DNA of 64,000 nt from Hafnia alvei. GTDB taxonomy: Bacteria; Pseudomonadota; Gammaproteobacteria; Enterobacterales; Enterobacteriaceae. The notes under the pieces were generated by a model that searched no databases, had not been told where the DNA came from, and saw only the letters and a program-made list of their open reading frames with translations. Shown here one piece after another: positions 47,691-59,055 of this stretch. The number at the start of each line of letters is the position of its first letter. Positions within the stretch are counted from its first letter, which is position 1. Made by a program: the position numbers and the translations under genes. The stretch is taken from contig NZ_FMIQ01000037.1 of the NCBI RefSeq assembly GCF_900095695.1, forward strand, positions 1 to 64,000. The letters run 5' to 3'.

Positions 47691-50600
47691 CTATCTCGGC
47701 AGCGGTTTTAGCGTTTTTACTTTGCTAAAGCGGCTACGTAGTCGGTCAAAATAGAGATACACCACCGGCGTGGTGTAGAGCGTAAGCAACTGGCTCATCA
47801 CCAAACCACCGGCAATCGTGATACCTAAAGGCTGACGCAGTTCTGCGCCGTCGCCGCTGCTAAACGCCAGAGGCAATGCGCCAAACAGCGCCGCCATGGT
47901 GGTCATCATGATCGGGCGGAAACGCAGCAGGCAGGCTTGGAAAATTGCATCGCGCGGGCTCATGCCGCCGTTGCGCTCGGCCTCTAGGGCAAAATCGACC
48001 ATCATGATGGCGTTCTTCTTCACTATCCCTATCAGTAGCATGATGCCGATCAGCGCAATCAGGCTAAAAGGTGCGCCAAACATTTCTAACGCCAACAGCG
48101 CGCCCACACCTGCCGAAGGCAGCGTAGACAGAATGGTCAGCGGATGCACGTAGCTTTCATACAATATACCCAGCACGATATACACCGTGGCAATGGCGGC
48201 TAGAATCAAAATGATCTGCGAGTTTTGGGTGTCTTGGAAAACCTGCGCGGTACCCGCGAAGGTGCCGCGTACCGTATTCGGCACGCCCAGCGCGGTCATG
48301 GTGCGTTCAATGGCGGCAGAAGCATCTGACAGCGCGCCTCCTTCCGGTAAGTTGAAGGAGATGGTCGATGCCGCAGTTAAGCCCTGATGATTGACCGATA
48401 ACGGCGCATTGGCCGGTTGCCATTTCGCAAAATAGGAAAGTGGGATGGCTTTGCCGTCGCTGTTAATCACAAACATTTTGTCTAGTGAGCTTTCGTCCTG
48501 CGTATACTCCGGCGCCACTTCCATTACCACGTGATATTGATTGAGCGGCTGATAGATGGTTGAAATCTGTCGTTGACCGAAGGCGTTATTGAGCAAGGCG
48601 TTAGCATCAGCCACGTTAATGCCCAAACGCGCCATACTTTCACGGTCATAGGTCAGCGCCAGCTCCGAGCCTTTATCTTGCTGATCGGAGCTCACATCGG
48701 CCAGTTCAGGAAGCTTGGCAAAGGCTGCACGAATTTTAGGCTCCCACTTACGCAGTTCGGCAAGATCGTCCGATAGCAACGTGTACTGGTAGCTGGCGTT
48801 GCCTTGACGACCGCCTACGCGAATATCTTGTACGGCCATCAGGAACAAATTCGCTCCCGGCTCTTTGGCCAGCTTGCCGCGCAGACGCGCAATCACGTGC
48901 TGAGCATCGTCTTTGCGTTCACCCAACGGTTTTAACGAGATAAACATCATGCCGCTGTTAACGTTCGAGCCGCCGGTGAATCCGGTTACGTTATCCACAT
49001 CGGGATCGCTGCGCACAATTTTCATGAAGTCCTGTAGCTTGCCCCGCATCGCCTGAAACGAAATGCTTTGGTCGGCTTGAATAAAGCCCATCAGACGGCC
49101 CGTGTCCTGCTCAGGGAAGAAGGTTTTCGGAATAGAGATATACAGCCAGATATTCAGGCCGATGGTGGCGATCAGGATCAGCAACACCCAGCGGGCATGA
49201 TTTAATACCCAGCCCAGACTCTTGCCGTAGCCTTGCTGCATTTTCAGCAGCAGTTTACCAAAACCGCGGATCCGTTCTTGATGGCGTGACGGGCGCTTTT
49301 TAAGCAGATGCGCGCACATCATTGGCGTGAGCGTGAGTGAAATCACCAGCGATATGCCGATAGCCACCGAGAGCGTGACCGAAAATTCTCGGAACAAACG
49401 CCCCGGCAAGCCGCTCATCAACAGCAGCGGAATAAACACCGCCACTAGCGATAGGCTCATGGAGAGCACGGTGAAACCCACTTCACGCGCACCAATCAGC
49501 GCGGCTTTTTTCGGTTCCATGCCCGCTTCCACGTGGCGTGAAATATTCTCCAGCACCACAATGGCGTCATCGACCACAAATCCGGTCGCGATCGTCAGCG
49601 CCATCAGCGAAAGGTTATTCAGGCTAAAATCGCACAGGTACATGGCGGCGAAGGTGCCGATGAGCGAAACCGGTACGGCGACGGCGGGGATCAGCGTGGC
49701 TCGGCCAGAGCGCAAGAACAGGAATACCACCATGATCACCAAGCCGACGGCGATAGACAGCGAGCTCTCTACTTCGTCGAGCGAAGCACGGATGGTCGGT
49801 GAGCGATCCTGAGCCACCTGCAAATCGATTGAGGCCGGGATCAACGCTTTGAACTCTGGGATCTCTGCGCGAATACGATCGACGGTTTCGATAATGTTGG
49901 CATCGGCGCTGCGGCGGATCATGATCAAAATGGCGGGTTTGGCGTCGGTCATACCCGCATTGCGCACGTCTTCCACCGAATCTTTAACGTTGGCAACGTC
50001 GCTGAGGCGTACCGCAGATCCGTTGTTGTAATGAATGATTAAGGGCTGATAGTCCTGTGCGGTTTTGATTTCATCGTTGGTTTGCACCTGCCAACGCTGG
50101 TTTTGCGCGTCAACCGCTCCCTGAGGACGACGTACGTTAGCGTTGGCAATAGAGGTTCGCACGCTGTCGAGTGAAACGCCCTGATTGAACAGCGCTTCAG
50201 GATTGAGCTCGACGCGCACCGCAGGCAAGGAACTCCCGCCAACCGAAACGTCGCCCACGCCGTCTACCTGCGCGATTTTTTGCGCCAGCTGAGTGGAGGC
50301 GATGTCATAAAGCTTCGCTTGATCATAGGTGTCTGACGTCAGCGTCATGATCATGATCGGCGCATCAGACGGGTTAGCTTTGCGATAGCTTGGGCGGCTC
50401 GGCATACCCGACGGCAGCAGGCTTTGCGCCGCATTAATCGCGGCCTGCACGTCACGTGCGGCGCCGTTGATATCGCGGTTAAAATCAAACTGAATAATGA
50501 TACGCGTGCTGCCGAGCGAGCTGGATGAGGTCATCTCGCTGATCCCGGCAATGCGCCCTAATGCGCGCTCCAACGGTGTCGCCACCGATGACGCCATGGT

Positions 50601-50789
50601 TTCAGGCGAGGCGCCCGGCAGAGAGGCGCTCACCATAATGACCGGATAATCTACCTGCGGCAGCGGTGCGACGGGCAATAATCTAAAGCCCAAAATTCCG
50701 CACAGCGTAATAGCCAGCGTCAGCAGCGTGGTGGCGACTGGCCGGTTGATGAACAAGGCGAAGAAGCCTTTTGACGGAGAGAACTTCAC
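47691..50789 (-). CDS. mdtC: RND multidrug efflux pump subunit MdtC
   Basis: A 1032-residue inner-membrane RND transporter with twelve helices and two large periplasmic loops. It forms a heterotrimer with MdtB and works with MdtA and TolC to export bile salts, novobiocin and similar compounds. Proton-relay segment [14 protein letters not shown] and the C-terminal [34 protein letters not shown] are intact. It is near-collinear with E. coli MdtC (1025 aa). The start overlaps the mdtB stop by four bases. Confidence 0.97.
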   Translation of the reverse strand: MKFSPSKGFFALFINRPVATTLLTLAITLCGILGFRLLPVAPLPQVDYPVIMVSASLPGASPETMASSVATPLERALGRIAGISEMTSSSSLGSTRIIIQFDFNRDINGAARDVQAAINAAQSLLPSGMPSRPSYRKANPSDAPIMIMTLTSDTYDQAKLYDIASTQLAQKIAQVDGVGDVSVGGSSLPAVRVELNPEALFNQGVSLDSVRTSIANANVRRPQGAVDAQNQRWQVQTNDEIKTAQDYQPLIIHYNNGSAVRLSDVANVKDSVEDVRNAGMTDAKPAILIMIRRSADANIIETVDRIRAEIPEFKALIPASIDLQVAQDRSPTIRASLDEVESSLSIAVGLVIMVVFLFLRSGRATLIPAVAVPVSLIGTFAAMYLCDFSLNNLSLMALTIATGFVVDDAIVVLENISRHVEAGMEPKKAALIGAREVGFTVLSMSLSLVAVFIPLLLMSGLPGRLFREFSVTLSVAIGISLVISLTLTPMMCAHLLKKRPSRHQERIRGFGKLLLKMQQGYGKSLGWVLNHARWVLLILIATIGLNIWLYISIPKTFFPEQDTGRLMGFIQADQSISFQAMRGKLQDFMKIVRSDPDVDNVTGFTGGSNVNSGMMFISLKPLGERKDDAQHVIARLRGKLAKEPGANLFLMAVQDIRVGGRQGNASYQYTLLSDDLAELRKWEPKIRAAFAKLPELADVSSDQQDKGSELALTYDRESMARLGINVADANALLNNAFGQRQISTIYQPLNQYHVVMEVAPEYTQDESSLDKMFVINSDGKAIPLSYFAKWQPANAPLSVNHQGLTAASTISFNLPEGGALSDASAAIERTMTALGVPNTVRGTFAGTAQVFQDTQNSQIILILAAIATVYIVLGILYESYVHPLTILSTLPSAGVGALLALEMFGAPFSLIALIGIMLLIGIVKKNAIMMVDFALEAERNGGMSPRDAIFQACLLRFRPIMMTTMAALFGALPLAFSSGDGAELRQPLGITIAGGLVMSQLLTLYTTPVVYLYFDRLRSRFSKVKTLKPLPR

Positions 50790-53700
50790 TGGACGTTCTC
50801 CTGCGGATCTTTAGCCGGATGCGTGTTGCGCGAAACCTTATCAAACAGCAGGTAAATCACCGGCGTGGTGAACAGCGTCAGAATTTGGCTCATGACCAAA
50901 CCGCCGACCATGCAAATTCCCAGCGGCTGGCGCAGTTCGGCCCCAACGCCGGTGCTGAGCATCAGCGGCAGAGCACCCAGCAACGCCGCCAGCGTGGTCA
51001 TCAGAATAGGGCGGAAACGCAGCAAACAGGCTTGATAAATGGCGTCATACGGCGCCATTCCTTGCTCACGCTCGGCGGCAAGGGCGAAGTCGATCATCAT
51101 GATGGCGTTTTTCTTCACGATACCAATCAGCAAAATGATGCCGATAATGGCAATCACATCGAGCTCGCTGCCCGCCATAATCAGCGCCAATAATGCGCCC
51201 ACCCCGGCGGTCGGCAGCGTTGACAGAATGGTAACCGGATGAATAAAGCTTTCATACAGCACGCCCAGAACGATGTACATCGCGATAATCGCCGCCACGA
51301 TAAGCCACAATGTGCTGCCCAGCGCCGATTCAAACGCGAGCGTTGCACCTTGGAAATTCGTAGTGATATCAACGGGCATATTAAGCTGCTGTTCGGTGCT
51401 GGTGATGGTTTTCATCGCCTGCTCAAGCGAGTAGCCGTCGGTAACGTTGAACGACACCGTGGTGGATGGGAACTGATCGAGATGGTTGATCGACAGCGGC
51501 CCAAAACGTTGCTCAATAGTAGCAATAGAGTTCAACGGCACATTTTTGCCGTCGCTGCTGGTGAGATACACATCGTTAAACGCGGCTAAACCATTGCTGT
51601 GATCCTGATTATGCTCCATCACCACGCGATACTGGTTGGCTTGGGTATAAATCGTGGAGATCAACCGTTGGCCGAAGGCGTTATACAGCGCGTTATCCAC
51701 GTCGGCCATGGTAATGCCTAAGCGGCTGGCGGTATCGCGGTTAACGTTCACAAAGGCCACTAATCCCTGATCCTGCCAGTCACTGCTTACGTCTTTCAGC
51801 ATCGGTGATTTTTGCAGTTCACCTACCAGTTTCGGTACCCACGTGCTCAGCTCGTCCAGCGACATGGCCTGTAAGGTGAACTGGTACTGCGTACGGCTGA
51901 CCTGCGTATCAATGGTCAGATCCTGAACTGGCTGAAGATAAAGCTGAATACCGGGGATCTTGTCGGCCATTTTTTGCAGGCGCGGGATGATTTGCTGAAC
52001 GCGATCTTTACGCTCATCCAGCGGTTTCAGGTTGATCTGCAATCGTCCGCTGTTCAGCGTGGCGTTGGTGCCATCCACGCCGATAAACGAGCTCAGGCTC
52101 GCGACGTCAGGATCTTTAAGAATTTCAGCCGCCAGCGTTTGCTGACGCTGCGCCATTTCGCTAAAGGAAACCGACTGCGGTGCCTGAACGGTGCCTTGGA
52201 TCAGGCCGTTATCCTGAATAGGGAAGAAACCTTTAGGAATGAAAATATACAGCAGAACGGTCAGCACCAGCGTGCTCAGCGCCACGCTCAGCGTGAGCAT
52301 CGGGTGATTCAATACGACTTTGAGCCATTCACCATATTTGGCAATGACGCGTTCGAAGAAACGCTCGCTGGCACGCGAGAAGCGGTTTTGTTTGCGCAGC
52401 GATTCATGGCTGAGCATACGCGCGCACATCATTGGCGTTAGGGTTAACGACACCACCGCCGAAATCAGGATCGCCACCGCCAAGGTGACCGCAAATTCGC
52501 GGAACAGGCGGCCAATAATATCGCCCATAAACAGCAGTGGGATCAGCACCGCAATCAGGGAGAAGGTTAGAGAAATAATGGTGAAACCAATTTCGCCCGC
52601 GCCTTTCAACGCGGCATCCAGCGGCTTTTCCCCTTTTTCGATATAGCGCGAGATGTTTTCGATCACCACGATGGCGTCATCGACCACGAAACCGGTGGCG
52701 ATTGTCAGGGCCATCAAGGTGAGGTTGTTTATCGAAAAATCGAGGAAATACATGACGGCGAACGTACCCACCAGCGACAGCGGCACGGCCACGCTGGGAA
52801 TAATGGTGGCTGGCACATTGCGCAAGAACAGGTAAATCACCATCACCACGAGGGCAATCGCTAATAGCAGCTCGGTCTGCACATCGCTGACCGAGGCGCG
52901 AATGGTTTCGGTGCGGTCAGTCAGCACCGTCATTTTTACTGATTTGGGCAGACTTTCTGTCAGCTGTGGCAGCAATGACTGGATGCTGTCGGCAGTGGTA
53001 ATCACGTTCGCACCCGGCTGGCGCTGAACGTTTAAAATGATGGCCGGTTTGGTATTGGCCCACGCGGCCAGCTTGGTGTTTTCTGCCGCCTGTTCGATGG
53101 TTGCCACGTCGCTTAAGCGAACCGGAGCGCCGTTGGAATAGGCCACGATCAGATCGCGATAGTCCTCAGCCGACTTCATTTGGTCGTTGGCAGACAGCGT
53201 AACCGAGCGCGTTGGGCCGTCAAAGCTCCCTTTCGCTGAGTTAACGTTGGCGTTAACGATAGCGGTACGGATGGTTTCGCTGTCTAAACCATAGGCTGCA
53301 ACCGCCGGTGCGTTTAACCGCACGCGCACCGCAGGGCGTTGACCGCCTGAAATCGTCACCAGACCCACGCCGCTAACCTGCGAGATTTTCTGCGAAATGC
53401 GGGTTTCCACCATATCTTCAACCTGCGTCATCGCCACCGCATCGGAGGTGACGGCGATGGTCATGATCGGCGGATCGGCAGGGTTAACTTTGCTGTAAAT
53501 CGGCGGATAGGGCAGGTCGGTCGGCAGCAGATTGGTGGCGGCGTTAATCGCGGCCTGAACCTCTTGCTCCGCGACATCGAGCGGCAGCGTTAGCTGAAAT
53601 TGTAAGGTAATCACCGACGCGCCGCCGGAGCTTTGCGACGACATCTGTTTTAAGCCCGACATTTGGCCGAACTGACGTTCCAGCGGTGCGGTAATGGCAG

Positions 53701-53935
53701 ACGTGGTGACGTCTGGGCTGGCGCCCGGATAAAGCGTTACCACCTGAATCGTTGGGTAATCCACCTCTGGCAACGCGGAAACCGACAGTGAGCGATAACC
53801 GACGATCCCCGCCAGCAGAATAGCCACCATTAGCAGCGTGGTGGCGACCGGGCGCAGAATAAACAGGCGAGAAGGCCCACCGGCGGCGGGCGTTTCGTTT
53901 TTAGGCTCTTCAGAACCGACAGGCGTGTGTTGCAT
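50786..53935 (-). CDS. mdtB: RND multidrug efflux pump subunit MdtB
   Basis: A 1049-residue RND transporter paralogous to MdtC. Visible are the N-terminal [22 protein letters not shown] helix, [14 protein letters not shown] with the proton-relay aspartates, [10 protein letters not shown] and [37 protein letters not shown]. MdtB2C is the functional stoichiometry in E. coli. It overlaps mdtA by one base (TAATG) and mdtC by four, so the pump genes are translationally coupled. Confidence 0.97.
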   Translation of the reverse strand: MQHTPVGSEEPKNETPAAGGPSRLFILRPVATTLLMVAILLAGIVGYRSLSVSALPEVDYPTIQVVTLYPGASPDVTTSAITAPLERQFGQMSGLKQMSSQSSGGASVITLQFQLTLPLDVAEQEVQAAINAATNLLPTDLPYPPIYSKVNPADPPIMTIAVTSDAVAMTQVEDMVETRISQKISQVSGVGLVTISGGQRPAVRVRLNAPAVAAYGLDSETIRTAIVNANVNSAKGSFDGPTRSVTLSANDQMKSAEDYRDLIVAYSNGAPVRLSDVATIEQAAENTKLAAWANTKPAIILNVQRQPGANVITTADSIQSLLPQLTESLPKSVKMTVLTDRTETIRASVSDVQTELLLAIALVVMVIYLFLRNVPATIIPSVAVPLSLVGTFAVMYFLDFSINNLTLMALTIATGFVVDDAIVVIENISRYIEKGEKPLDAALKGAGEIGFTIISLTFSLIAVLIPLLFMGDIIGRLFREFAVTLAVAILISAVVSLTLTPMMCARMLSHESLRKQNRFSRASERFFERVIAKYGEWLKVVLNHPMLTLSVALSTLVLTVLLYIFIPKGFFPIQDNGLIQGTVQAPQSVSFSEMAQRQQTLAAEILKDPDVASLSSFIGVDGTNATLNSGRLQINLKPLDERKDRVQQIIPRLQKMADKIPGIQLYLQPVQDLTIDTQVSRTQYQFTLQAMSLDELSTWVPKLVGELQKSPMLKDVSSDWQDQGLVAFVNVNRDTASRLGITMADVDNALYNAFGQRLISTIYTQANQYRVVMEHNQDHSNGLAAFNDVYLTSSDGKNVPLNSIATIEQRFGPLSINHLDQFPSTTVSFNVTDGYSLEQAMKTITSTEQQLNMPVDITTNFQGATLAFESALGSTLWLIVAAIIAMYIVLGVLYESFIHPVTILSTLPTAGVGALLALIMAGSELDVIAIIGIILLIGIVKKNAIMMIDFALAAEREQGMAPYDAIYQACLLRFRPILMTTLAALLGALPLMLSTGVGAELRQPLGICMVGGLVMSQILTLFTTPVIYLLFDKVSRNTHPAKDPQENVQ

Positions 53936-55230
53936 TATGACTTGTCCTGTTTACCAGCGTTCTGCTTATCCGTGTTTGGCTTAGCAGGAGCATCTTTGCC
54001 TGCTTGTGCCTGAGTTTGTGCGGCATTTTCGCTATGAGGCGCAATCACTTCGACGGTTGCACCTTCGGTTAACTGATCGATACCGTCAGTGACCACGCGC
54101 TCGCCCGCTGAGAGTCCACCGGTAATAACCACGTCAGAGGCATCACGGGTTCCCACGGATACGGCGTGCTTACTCACCTGATTTTTATCATTCACGACCC
54201 ATACGAAGTTGCCTTCGTTCCCCATTTGAACTGCAGCGGCAGGAGCCACCACGGCGTCGCTTTGAGTGGATACTTTCAGACGCACGTTAACAAACTGATT
54301 GGGGAATAAGGTGTCGTCTTGGTTATCAAACCGCGCCTTAATTTTGATGGTGCCGGTGCTGGTGTCGATCTGGTTATCCATGCTCAGCAAGGTGCCCGTG
54401 GTCAGCAAGTGCTGATTGGAGCGATCCCACGCTTCCACCTCTAACTTGCCGTTTTCTTTTTGTGCCTGCTGAATGCTGGCGATATTCACTTCTGGCAGCG
54501 TGAAGACCACATCAATTGGATGCGTTTGGGTTAACACCACTAAACCGGTGGTATCACCGCTAGTGATATAGTTGCCTTCATCAACCAGCTTCAACCCCAC
54601 GCGACCATCAATGGGGGCGGTGATACGGCTATAGGTCAACTGAAGCTTGGCGCTGTCAACGGCACCCTGATCGGCCACGATGCTGCCCTGCGTTTGAGTC
54701 ACCAGAGAGGCCTGCGTATCCAGCTCTTGCTGAGAAACCATGTTGGTTTTGCTGAGCTGCTGATAACGCGCTAGGTCACGGCGCGCATTGGCTAAAATAG
54801 CCTGATCTTTGGCCAGTTGCCCTTGAGCTTGAGCCAGCTGAACCTGGAAAGGGCGTGGGTCGATCTCTGCCAATAAATCACCGGCCTTGACCTGCTGGCC
54901 TTCGGTGAAGTGGATTTTCATCAGTTGGCCATCGACGCGGCTACGTACGGTGACCGTATTGGCAGCCGTTACTGTCCCTAAACCGGTGAGATAGTTAGGC
55001 ACGTTAGATATGCGTGTTTCTGCCGCCTGAACCGGAGCCAATATGCCGCTGCCGCCACGACGACCGCCGGCTTTGCCACCTGCTTTCCCTTTCTGTGCCT
55101 GTTCTGCGCCAACAGTGGGCGCTTCGGTGCCGCTGCTGGTATAACGCCAAACAATGACGCCAGCCACAACAAGAACGGCGATAGCCCACCAAAGGCGTTT
55201 ACGGGAGGTCGGTTTATTGAAAGCGCTCAT
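53935..55230 (-). CDS. mdtA: RND efflux periplasmic adaptor MdtA
   Basis: A 431-residue membrane-fusion protein. An N-terminal signal/anchor ([18 protein letters not shown]) is followed by a Gly/Lys-rich linker, a lipoyl half ([36 protein letters not shown]), a helical hairpin, the second lipoyl half ([19 protein letters not shown]), then beta-barrel and membrane-proximal domains. The C-terminus is a low-complexity Gln/Ala/Lys tail. It links MdtBC to TolC. First gene of mdtABCD-baeSR. Confidence 0.96.
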   Translation of the reverse strand: MSAFNKPTSRKRLWWAIAVLVVAGVIVWRYTSSGTEAPTVGAEQAQKGKAGGKAGGRRGGSGILAPVQAAETRISNVPNYLTGLGTVTAANTVTVRSRVDGQLMKIHFTEGQQVKAGDLLAEIDPRPFQVQLAQAQGQLAKDQAILANARRDLARYQQLSKTNMVSQQELDTQASLVTQTQGSIVADQGAVDSAKLQLTYSRITAPIDGRVGLKLVDEGNYITSGDTTGLVVLTQTHPIDVVFTLPEVNIASIQQAQKENGKLEVEAWDRSNQHLLTTGTLLSMDNQIDTSTGTIKIKARFDNQDDTLFPNQFVNVRLKVSTQSDAVVAPAAAVQMGNEGNFVWVVNDKNQVSKHAVSVGTRDASDVVITGGLSAGERVVTDGIDQLTEGATVEVIAPHSENAAQTQAQAGKDAPAKPNTDKQNAGKQDKS

Positions 55231-55281
55231 TGCAGACTGAATTCTCCAGAGAAATATCCCCGCCGCAGCGGGAATATAAAA

Positions 55282-55383
55282 ATTGGACTTAGTGGTCCAA
55301 TCACAAACAAATTAGTGACTCGTGTCAGTTTACTATTCTAGGCCGTTAGCTTTATCTAAAAATGAAGGAAATATGGAAGATAA
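55282..55383 (-). promoter_or_regulatory. mdtA upstream region: possible BaeR box and palindrome
   Basis: On the minus strand TTATCTTCCATATTTCC (plus 55367-55383) partly matches the BaeR box remembered as TTTTTCTCCATDATTGGC. Closer to the gene, ATTGGAC (55282-55288) and GTCCAAT (55295-55301) form a perfect 7-bp inverted repeat. Both lie within 160 bases of the mdtA start. BaeR control is known for this operon in E. coli; the exact sites here are tentative. Confidence 0.4.
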
Positions 55384-55504
55384 GTCAGATAGGGTAAGAC
55401 CTTTCTGGATTTAGCCTAAATTGTCTATCACCTATGCGAATAATTAGTGCTAATAGTATTCGTTATCAGCGTTGTTTTCTCAAATCTCAGCACAGGAGCC
55501 AATA

Positions 55505-56458
55505 ATGAATTTACGTGAGCTAGGACGTTCTGGTATTCGAGTTCCGACCATTACCTTTGGCGGGAACGTATTTGGTTGGACCGTGGATCAGGCAACCTCG
55601 TTTAGCCTGCTTGACGCACTGCTAGACCACAAACTGAACTTCATTGATACCGCCGACGTTTACTCTGCGTGGGTGCCAGGAAATTTCGGCGGTGAGTCTG
55701 AAACTATTATCGGCAACTGGCTGCAAAAAAGCGGCAAGCGTGACCAAATTATTCTGGCTACCAAGGTGGGTAAACCGATGGGGCCACAGCTGAAAGGGCT
55801 ATCGGCACGTTATATCCGCGAGGCAGTGGAAGCCTCTCTGCGCCGCTTGAAAACCGACTATATCGATCTTTATCAGGCGCATGATGACGACCAAAACACG
55901 CCGCTGGCGCAAACGATGAATGCCTTTGATGCGTTGATTAAAGAGGGCAAGGTGCGCGCGATAGGGGCGTCGAACTACAGCGCGGAGCGCTTGGCCAAAG
56001 CGTTGGATGTAAGCGCTCAATTAGGCTTGGCGCGTTATGAAACCATTCAACCCGAATACAATTTATACGACCGCCATGATTTCGAAGTTGATCTGGCACC
56101 GCTGGTACAAAAAGAAGGTCTGGGCGTGATTAACTACTACGCCTTGGCCAGCGGGTTCCTCTCGGGGAAATACCGTAGCGCTGAAGATGCCCACAAAAGC
56201 GCACGAGGTAACGGGATTGTGGAGAAATACCTCAATAGCCGTGGGCTGGGGATCCTTGATGCGCTGGAGCAGGTAGCCCATGAGGTCAATGCCTCACCGG
56301 TGGCCGTGGCGTTAGCGTGGCAAATCGCACAGCCGGGAATAACCTCGCCGATTGCGAGCGCCACATCGTTAAAACAGCTAAACGAGTTAGCGGTGGCGGC
56401 CAATCTTCGCTTGAGCGCGGAACAGGTTAGGGTGATTACCGATGCCAGCGCTTACTAA
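55505..56458 (+). CDS. Aldo/keto reductase
   Basis: A 317-residue TIM-barrel NADP(H)-dependent oxidoreductase. The catalytic tetrad is visible: Asp and Tyr in NFIDTADVYSAW, Lys in ILATKVGKP and His in LYQAHDDD. The cofactor site lies in the C-terminal ITSPIASATSLKQLNELAVA. The GGESETIIGNWL segment is typical of the YajO/IolS-like branch. Physiological substrate unknown. ATG 55505 has AGGAG upstream. Divergent from mdtA with 274 bp between. Confidence 0.9.
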   Translation: MNLRELGRSGIRVPTITFGGNVFGWTVDQATSFSLLDALLDHKLNFIDTADVYSAWVPGNFGGESETIIGNWLQKSGKRDQIILATKVGKPMGPQLKGLSARYIREAVEASLRRLKTDYIDLYQAHDDDQNTPLAQTMNAFDALIKEGKVRAIGASNYSAERLAKALDVSAQLGLARYETIQPEYNLYDRHDFEVDLAPLVQKEGLGVINYYALASGFLSGKYRSAEDAHKSARGNGIVEKYLNSRGLGILDALEQVAHEVNASPVAVALAWQIAQPGITSPIASATSLKQLNELAVAANLRLSAEQVRVITDASAY

Positions 56459-56589
56459 GCAAACGTTCAGTTAATGAGCGCTTGAAGCCATAACCGGCGC
56501 GGTTCTCTCACAGTGTGAACTAAGTCAGTGACAGCACTGTTTTTTTCATACAAGATGCAGTAACCCCTTCTCAATACAGGTGCCATAGT

Positions 56590-56877
56590 ATGTTGAATGT
56601 AAATGAGTATTTTGCTGGTAAAGTGAAGTCGATTGGTTTTGACAGTGGCAGCATTGGGCGTCAGAGCATTGGCGTAATGGACGCAGGGGAATACACCTTC
56701 TCAACCGATAAGCCGGAAGAGATGACGGTGATTACAGGTGCATTGCGTGTGTTAATTCCGGGTGCGCCTGATTGGCAGGTGTTCTCATCAGGCGAGACGT
56801 TCTTTGTTCCGGGGCATAGCGAGTTTAACTTGCAGGTTGCGGAACCGACTTCGTATCTGTGTAAATACCTGAGCTAA
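56590..56877 (+). CDS. ppnP: Pyrimidine/purine nucleoside phosphorylase PpnP
   Basis: A 95-residue single cupin-fold protein that phosphorolyses several nucleosides. [40 protein letters not shown] and [23 protein letters not shown] match E. coli PpnP (YaiE, 94 aa) nearly throughout. In E. coli it lies near rdgC and mak as well. A terminator shared with rdgC follows. Confidence 0.95.
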   Translation: MLNVNEYFAGKVKSIGFDSGSIGRQSIGVMDAGEYTFSTDKPEEMTVITGALRVLIPGAPDWQVFSSGETFFVPGHSEFNLQVAEPTSYLCKYLS

Positions 56878-56895
56878 GATTTCTTAGTCTCAAAC

Positions 56896-56928
56896 AAACG
56901 GGCTGGAGTTTAACTTCAGCCCGTTTTT
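56896..56928. terminator. Terminator between ppnP and rdgC
   Basis: ACGGGCTG-g-AGTT and AACT-t-CAGCCCGT (56898-56923) form a long stem with one symmetrical mismatch, followed by TTTTT and preceded by AACAAA. It serves convergent ppnP and rdgC. Confidence 0.9.
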
Positions 56929-56939
56929 GTTAGCTCTAC

Positions 56940-57851
56940 TTATTTCTCTGATTCGCCGCCGAGCGCTTCAATAATATTTTTGATTAACGCAGCCAGTTCG
57001 CTGGTCATCAAAATGAAATCGGCATCGAAACGCTGCGCATAATCGTCGCGGTCGATGTCTTCGTTCTGATCGCGAATCGTTTCAGAGAACTTCAAACGCT
57101 TCAGTGAACCATCGTCTGACAGCACTAACTGAATGCGCTCCTGCCAGTCCAACGCCAGCTTGGTGACCAGTTTGCCCGCTTCAATGTGAACGGCAATCTC
57201 GTCAGAAACCAGATCCTGTTTTTTGCAGCGGATCACGCCACCTTCTTCCAGAATCGCTTTCAGTTCGGCTTCGTCTTGCAGGGCAAAGCCTGCAGGGACT
57301 TCGCCGGAGCGCACCCATTCGGTCATCGTCAGCTCAATAGGGCTTTCCATGGTTAATGGCACAACCGGCAGCGAGCCAATGCTTTTACGCAACAGCGCTA
57401 AGGTGTCTTCTGCTTTTTTCGGACTGGCGGCATCGACCATGATCAGGCCATTCGCCATATCAATCCACAGCCAAGTCTGGCTGAAACGGCTGAATGCGCG
57501 CGGCAGTAACGTGTGCAGCACTTCGTCTTTTAACGAGTCTTTTTCGGTTTTCTTAAGCTTGCGGCCTTGCTCGCCTTCCAGCTTTTCAATCTTTGCCTGC
57601 AGCGCCTGCTTTAAGACCGGCGATGGTAAGATTTTTTCTTCTTTACGTGCGCACAGCAGGATTTGGTCGTTGACGTAGTGAGTCAGCGCATCGCTGTGGG
57701 AACCCATCGGAGAGACCCAGCCCGTTTTCGCCATATCCTGACTACCGCACGGCGTAAAGGCCATCGAGCCCAGCATTTTTTCAACTTCATCTGGCACCAG
57801 ATGAACATCGCGGCTCAGACGGTAAACCAATAAATTCTTAAACCATAGCAT
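56940..57851 (-). CDS. rdgC: Recombination-associated protein RdgC
   Basis: A 303-residue DNA-binding protein that forms ring-shaped dimers on double-stranded DNA and restrains Rec[17 protein letters not shown] at the start, [19 protein letters not shown] and [34 protein letters not shown] are typical. ATG 57851 gives the E. coli N-terminus and length; the extra 12 codons up to 57887 are dismissed. Upstream is a short ERIC copy, then divergent mak. Confidence 0.96.
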   Translation of the reverse strand: MLWFKNLLVYRLSRDVHLVPDEVEKMLGSMAFTPCGSQDMAKTGWVSPMGSHSDALTHYVNDQILLCARKEEKILPSPVLKQALQAKIEKLEGEQGRKLKKTEKDSLKDEVLHTLLPRAFSRFSQTWLWIDMANGLIMVDAASPKKAEDTLALLRKSIGSLPVVPLTMESPIELTMTEWVRSGEVPAGFALQDEAELKAILEEGGVIRCKKQDLVSDEIAVHIEAGKLVTKLALDWQERIQLVLSDDGSLKRLKFSETIRDQNEDIDRDDYAQRFDADFILMTSELAALIKNIIEALGGESEK

Positions 57852-57892
57852 TAGCGTTGTCCCTGATCGTGACGCATCGCGCGCCATGTTTT

Positions 57893-57972
57893 ATACCCTT
57901 CATACTTGAAGCTGCATCTATGTTGGCTGCGCTCTCTTGCCGCCTTGATACAACTCCCATTATTTTGGGTAT
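57893..57972. repeat. Short ERIC element with internal deletion
   Basis: It runs from ATACCCTTCATACTTGAAG to CCCATTATTTTGGGTAT, about 80 bp. The two terminal arms are intact but the central palindrome (GAGCTTAC...GTAAGTGA) is missing. Internally shortened ERIC copies are a recognised form. It lies between rdgC and mak, starting 42 bases upstream of the rdgC ATG. Confidence 0.85.
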
Positions 57973-58088
57973 GGCAATGTGTTAAACAGGCCGCATGATA
58001 ACGAATAAAGAGGGTCGGCTGTAGTATTAATTGCCCGAGAAATTCTGCAAACTAGTTCGACTCAGTATTCGTCTGCTTAGGGGGCTAT

Positions 58089-58994
58089 GTGCGTATTGGT
58101 ATAGATTTGGGCGGCACCAAAATTGAAGTTATTGCCTTGGGAAATAACGGTCAGGCGCTGTTTCGGCATCGTATTGCCACCCCTCGTGATGACTATGCAA
58201 AAACCGTTGAGGCGATAGCGGGGCTGGTGGAGTTAGCCGAAAAGCAAACCGGTCAGCGGGGGAGCGTGGGTGTGGGGATCCCTGGCACATTGTCGCCCTT
58301 TACCGGTCTAGTGAAAAATGCGAATTCCACCTGGCTGAATGGCCAACCATTAGACAAAGATCTGGCTAAGCGCCTGTCGCGCGACGTTCGTTTGGCCAAT
58401 GACGCCAACTGTCTTGCGGTGTCTGAAGCAACCGACGGAGCAGCTGCTGGGGCGCATCTGGTGTTTGCGGTGATTATCGGTACCGGCTGTGGCTCAGGCA
58501 TTGCTATCGACGGGCGGGTACACGCGGGTGGAAACGGCATTGCGGGCGAGTGGGGACATAATCCTTTGCCTTGGCTTAATGACGACGAGTGGCAGTATCA
58601 GAAAGAGGTTCCTTGCTACTGTGGGAAATCAGGTTGTATTGAAACCTTTATTTCGGGTACCGGTTTCGAAACAGACTACCAGCGCTTAGGTGGTCAGCCG
58701 CTAGCGGGCGCTGAAATCATGGCGTTATCCCGCCAAGGTGATGCGTTGGCTGAGCGTGCGATCACCCACTATGAACAGCGACTGGCAAAATCGTTAGCCC
58801 ACGTGATTAACATCATCGATCCTGACGTGGTGGTGCTTGGCGGTGGGATGAGTAATGTGGACCGGTTATATACAACGGTGCCGCCGTTGATCTCAACGTG
58901 GGTATTCGGGCGGGAATGTGAAACGCCGGTACGTAAAGCCAAACACGGTGACTCCAGCGGCGTGCGCGGTGCTGCGTGGCTGTGGCCGCTTTGA
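58089..58994 (+). CDS. mak: Fructokinase Mak (ROK family)
   Basis: A 301-residue ROK sugar kinase that phosphorylates fructose (and mannose) with [19 protein letters not shown] holds the phosphate motif; [11 protein letters not shown] contains the catalytic aspartate; [22 protein letters not shown] and the zinc motif [15 protein letters not shown] follow. The start is GTG 58089, as in E. coli mak; the overlapping ATG at 58087 is out of frame. The upstream region carries GGGGGC as a ribosome-binding candidate. Confidence 0.95.
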   Translation: MRIGIDLGGTKIEVIALGNNGQALFRHRIATPRDDYAKTVEAIAGLVELAEKQTGQRGSVGVGIPGTLSPFTGLVKNANSTWLNGQPLDKDLAKRLSRDVRLANDANCLAVSEATDGAAAGAHLVFAVIIGTGCGSGIAIDGRVHAGGNGIAGEWGHNPLPWLNDDEWQYQKEVPCYCGKSGCIETFISGTGFETDYQRLGGQPLAGAEIMALSRQGDALAERAITHYEQRLAKSLAHVINIIDPDVVVLGGGMSNVDRLYTTVPPLISTWVFGRECETPVRKAKHGDSSGVRGAAWLWPL

Positions 58995-59001
58995 CATCAA
59001 T

Positions 59002-59042
59002 CCCGACTTTCTCTTGAGGAAAAAGTCGGGAAGATTTATTTC
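59002..59042. terminator. Terminator between mak and the TcuC/CitA-like gene
   Basis: CCCGACTTT (59002-59010) and AAAGTCGGG (59022-59030) form a 9-bp stem, followed by AAGATTTATTT. Suits convergent termination. Confidence 0.65.
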
Positions 59043-59055
59043 TGGTGCGAAAAAC

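Noticed and set aside
50771-51193. A 140-codon plus-strand frame across the mdtB/mdtC junction
   Set aside because: It is antisense to two certain RND genes and its sequence is a reverse reading of their conserved ends.
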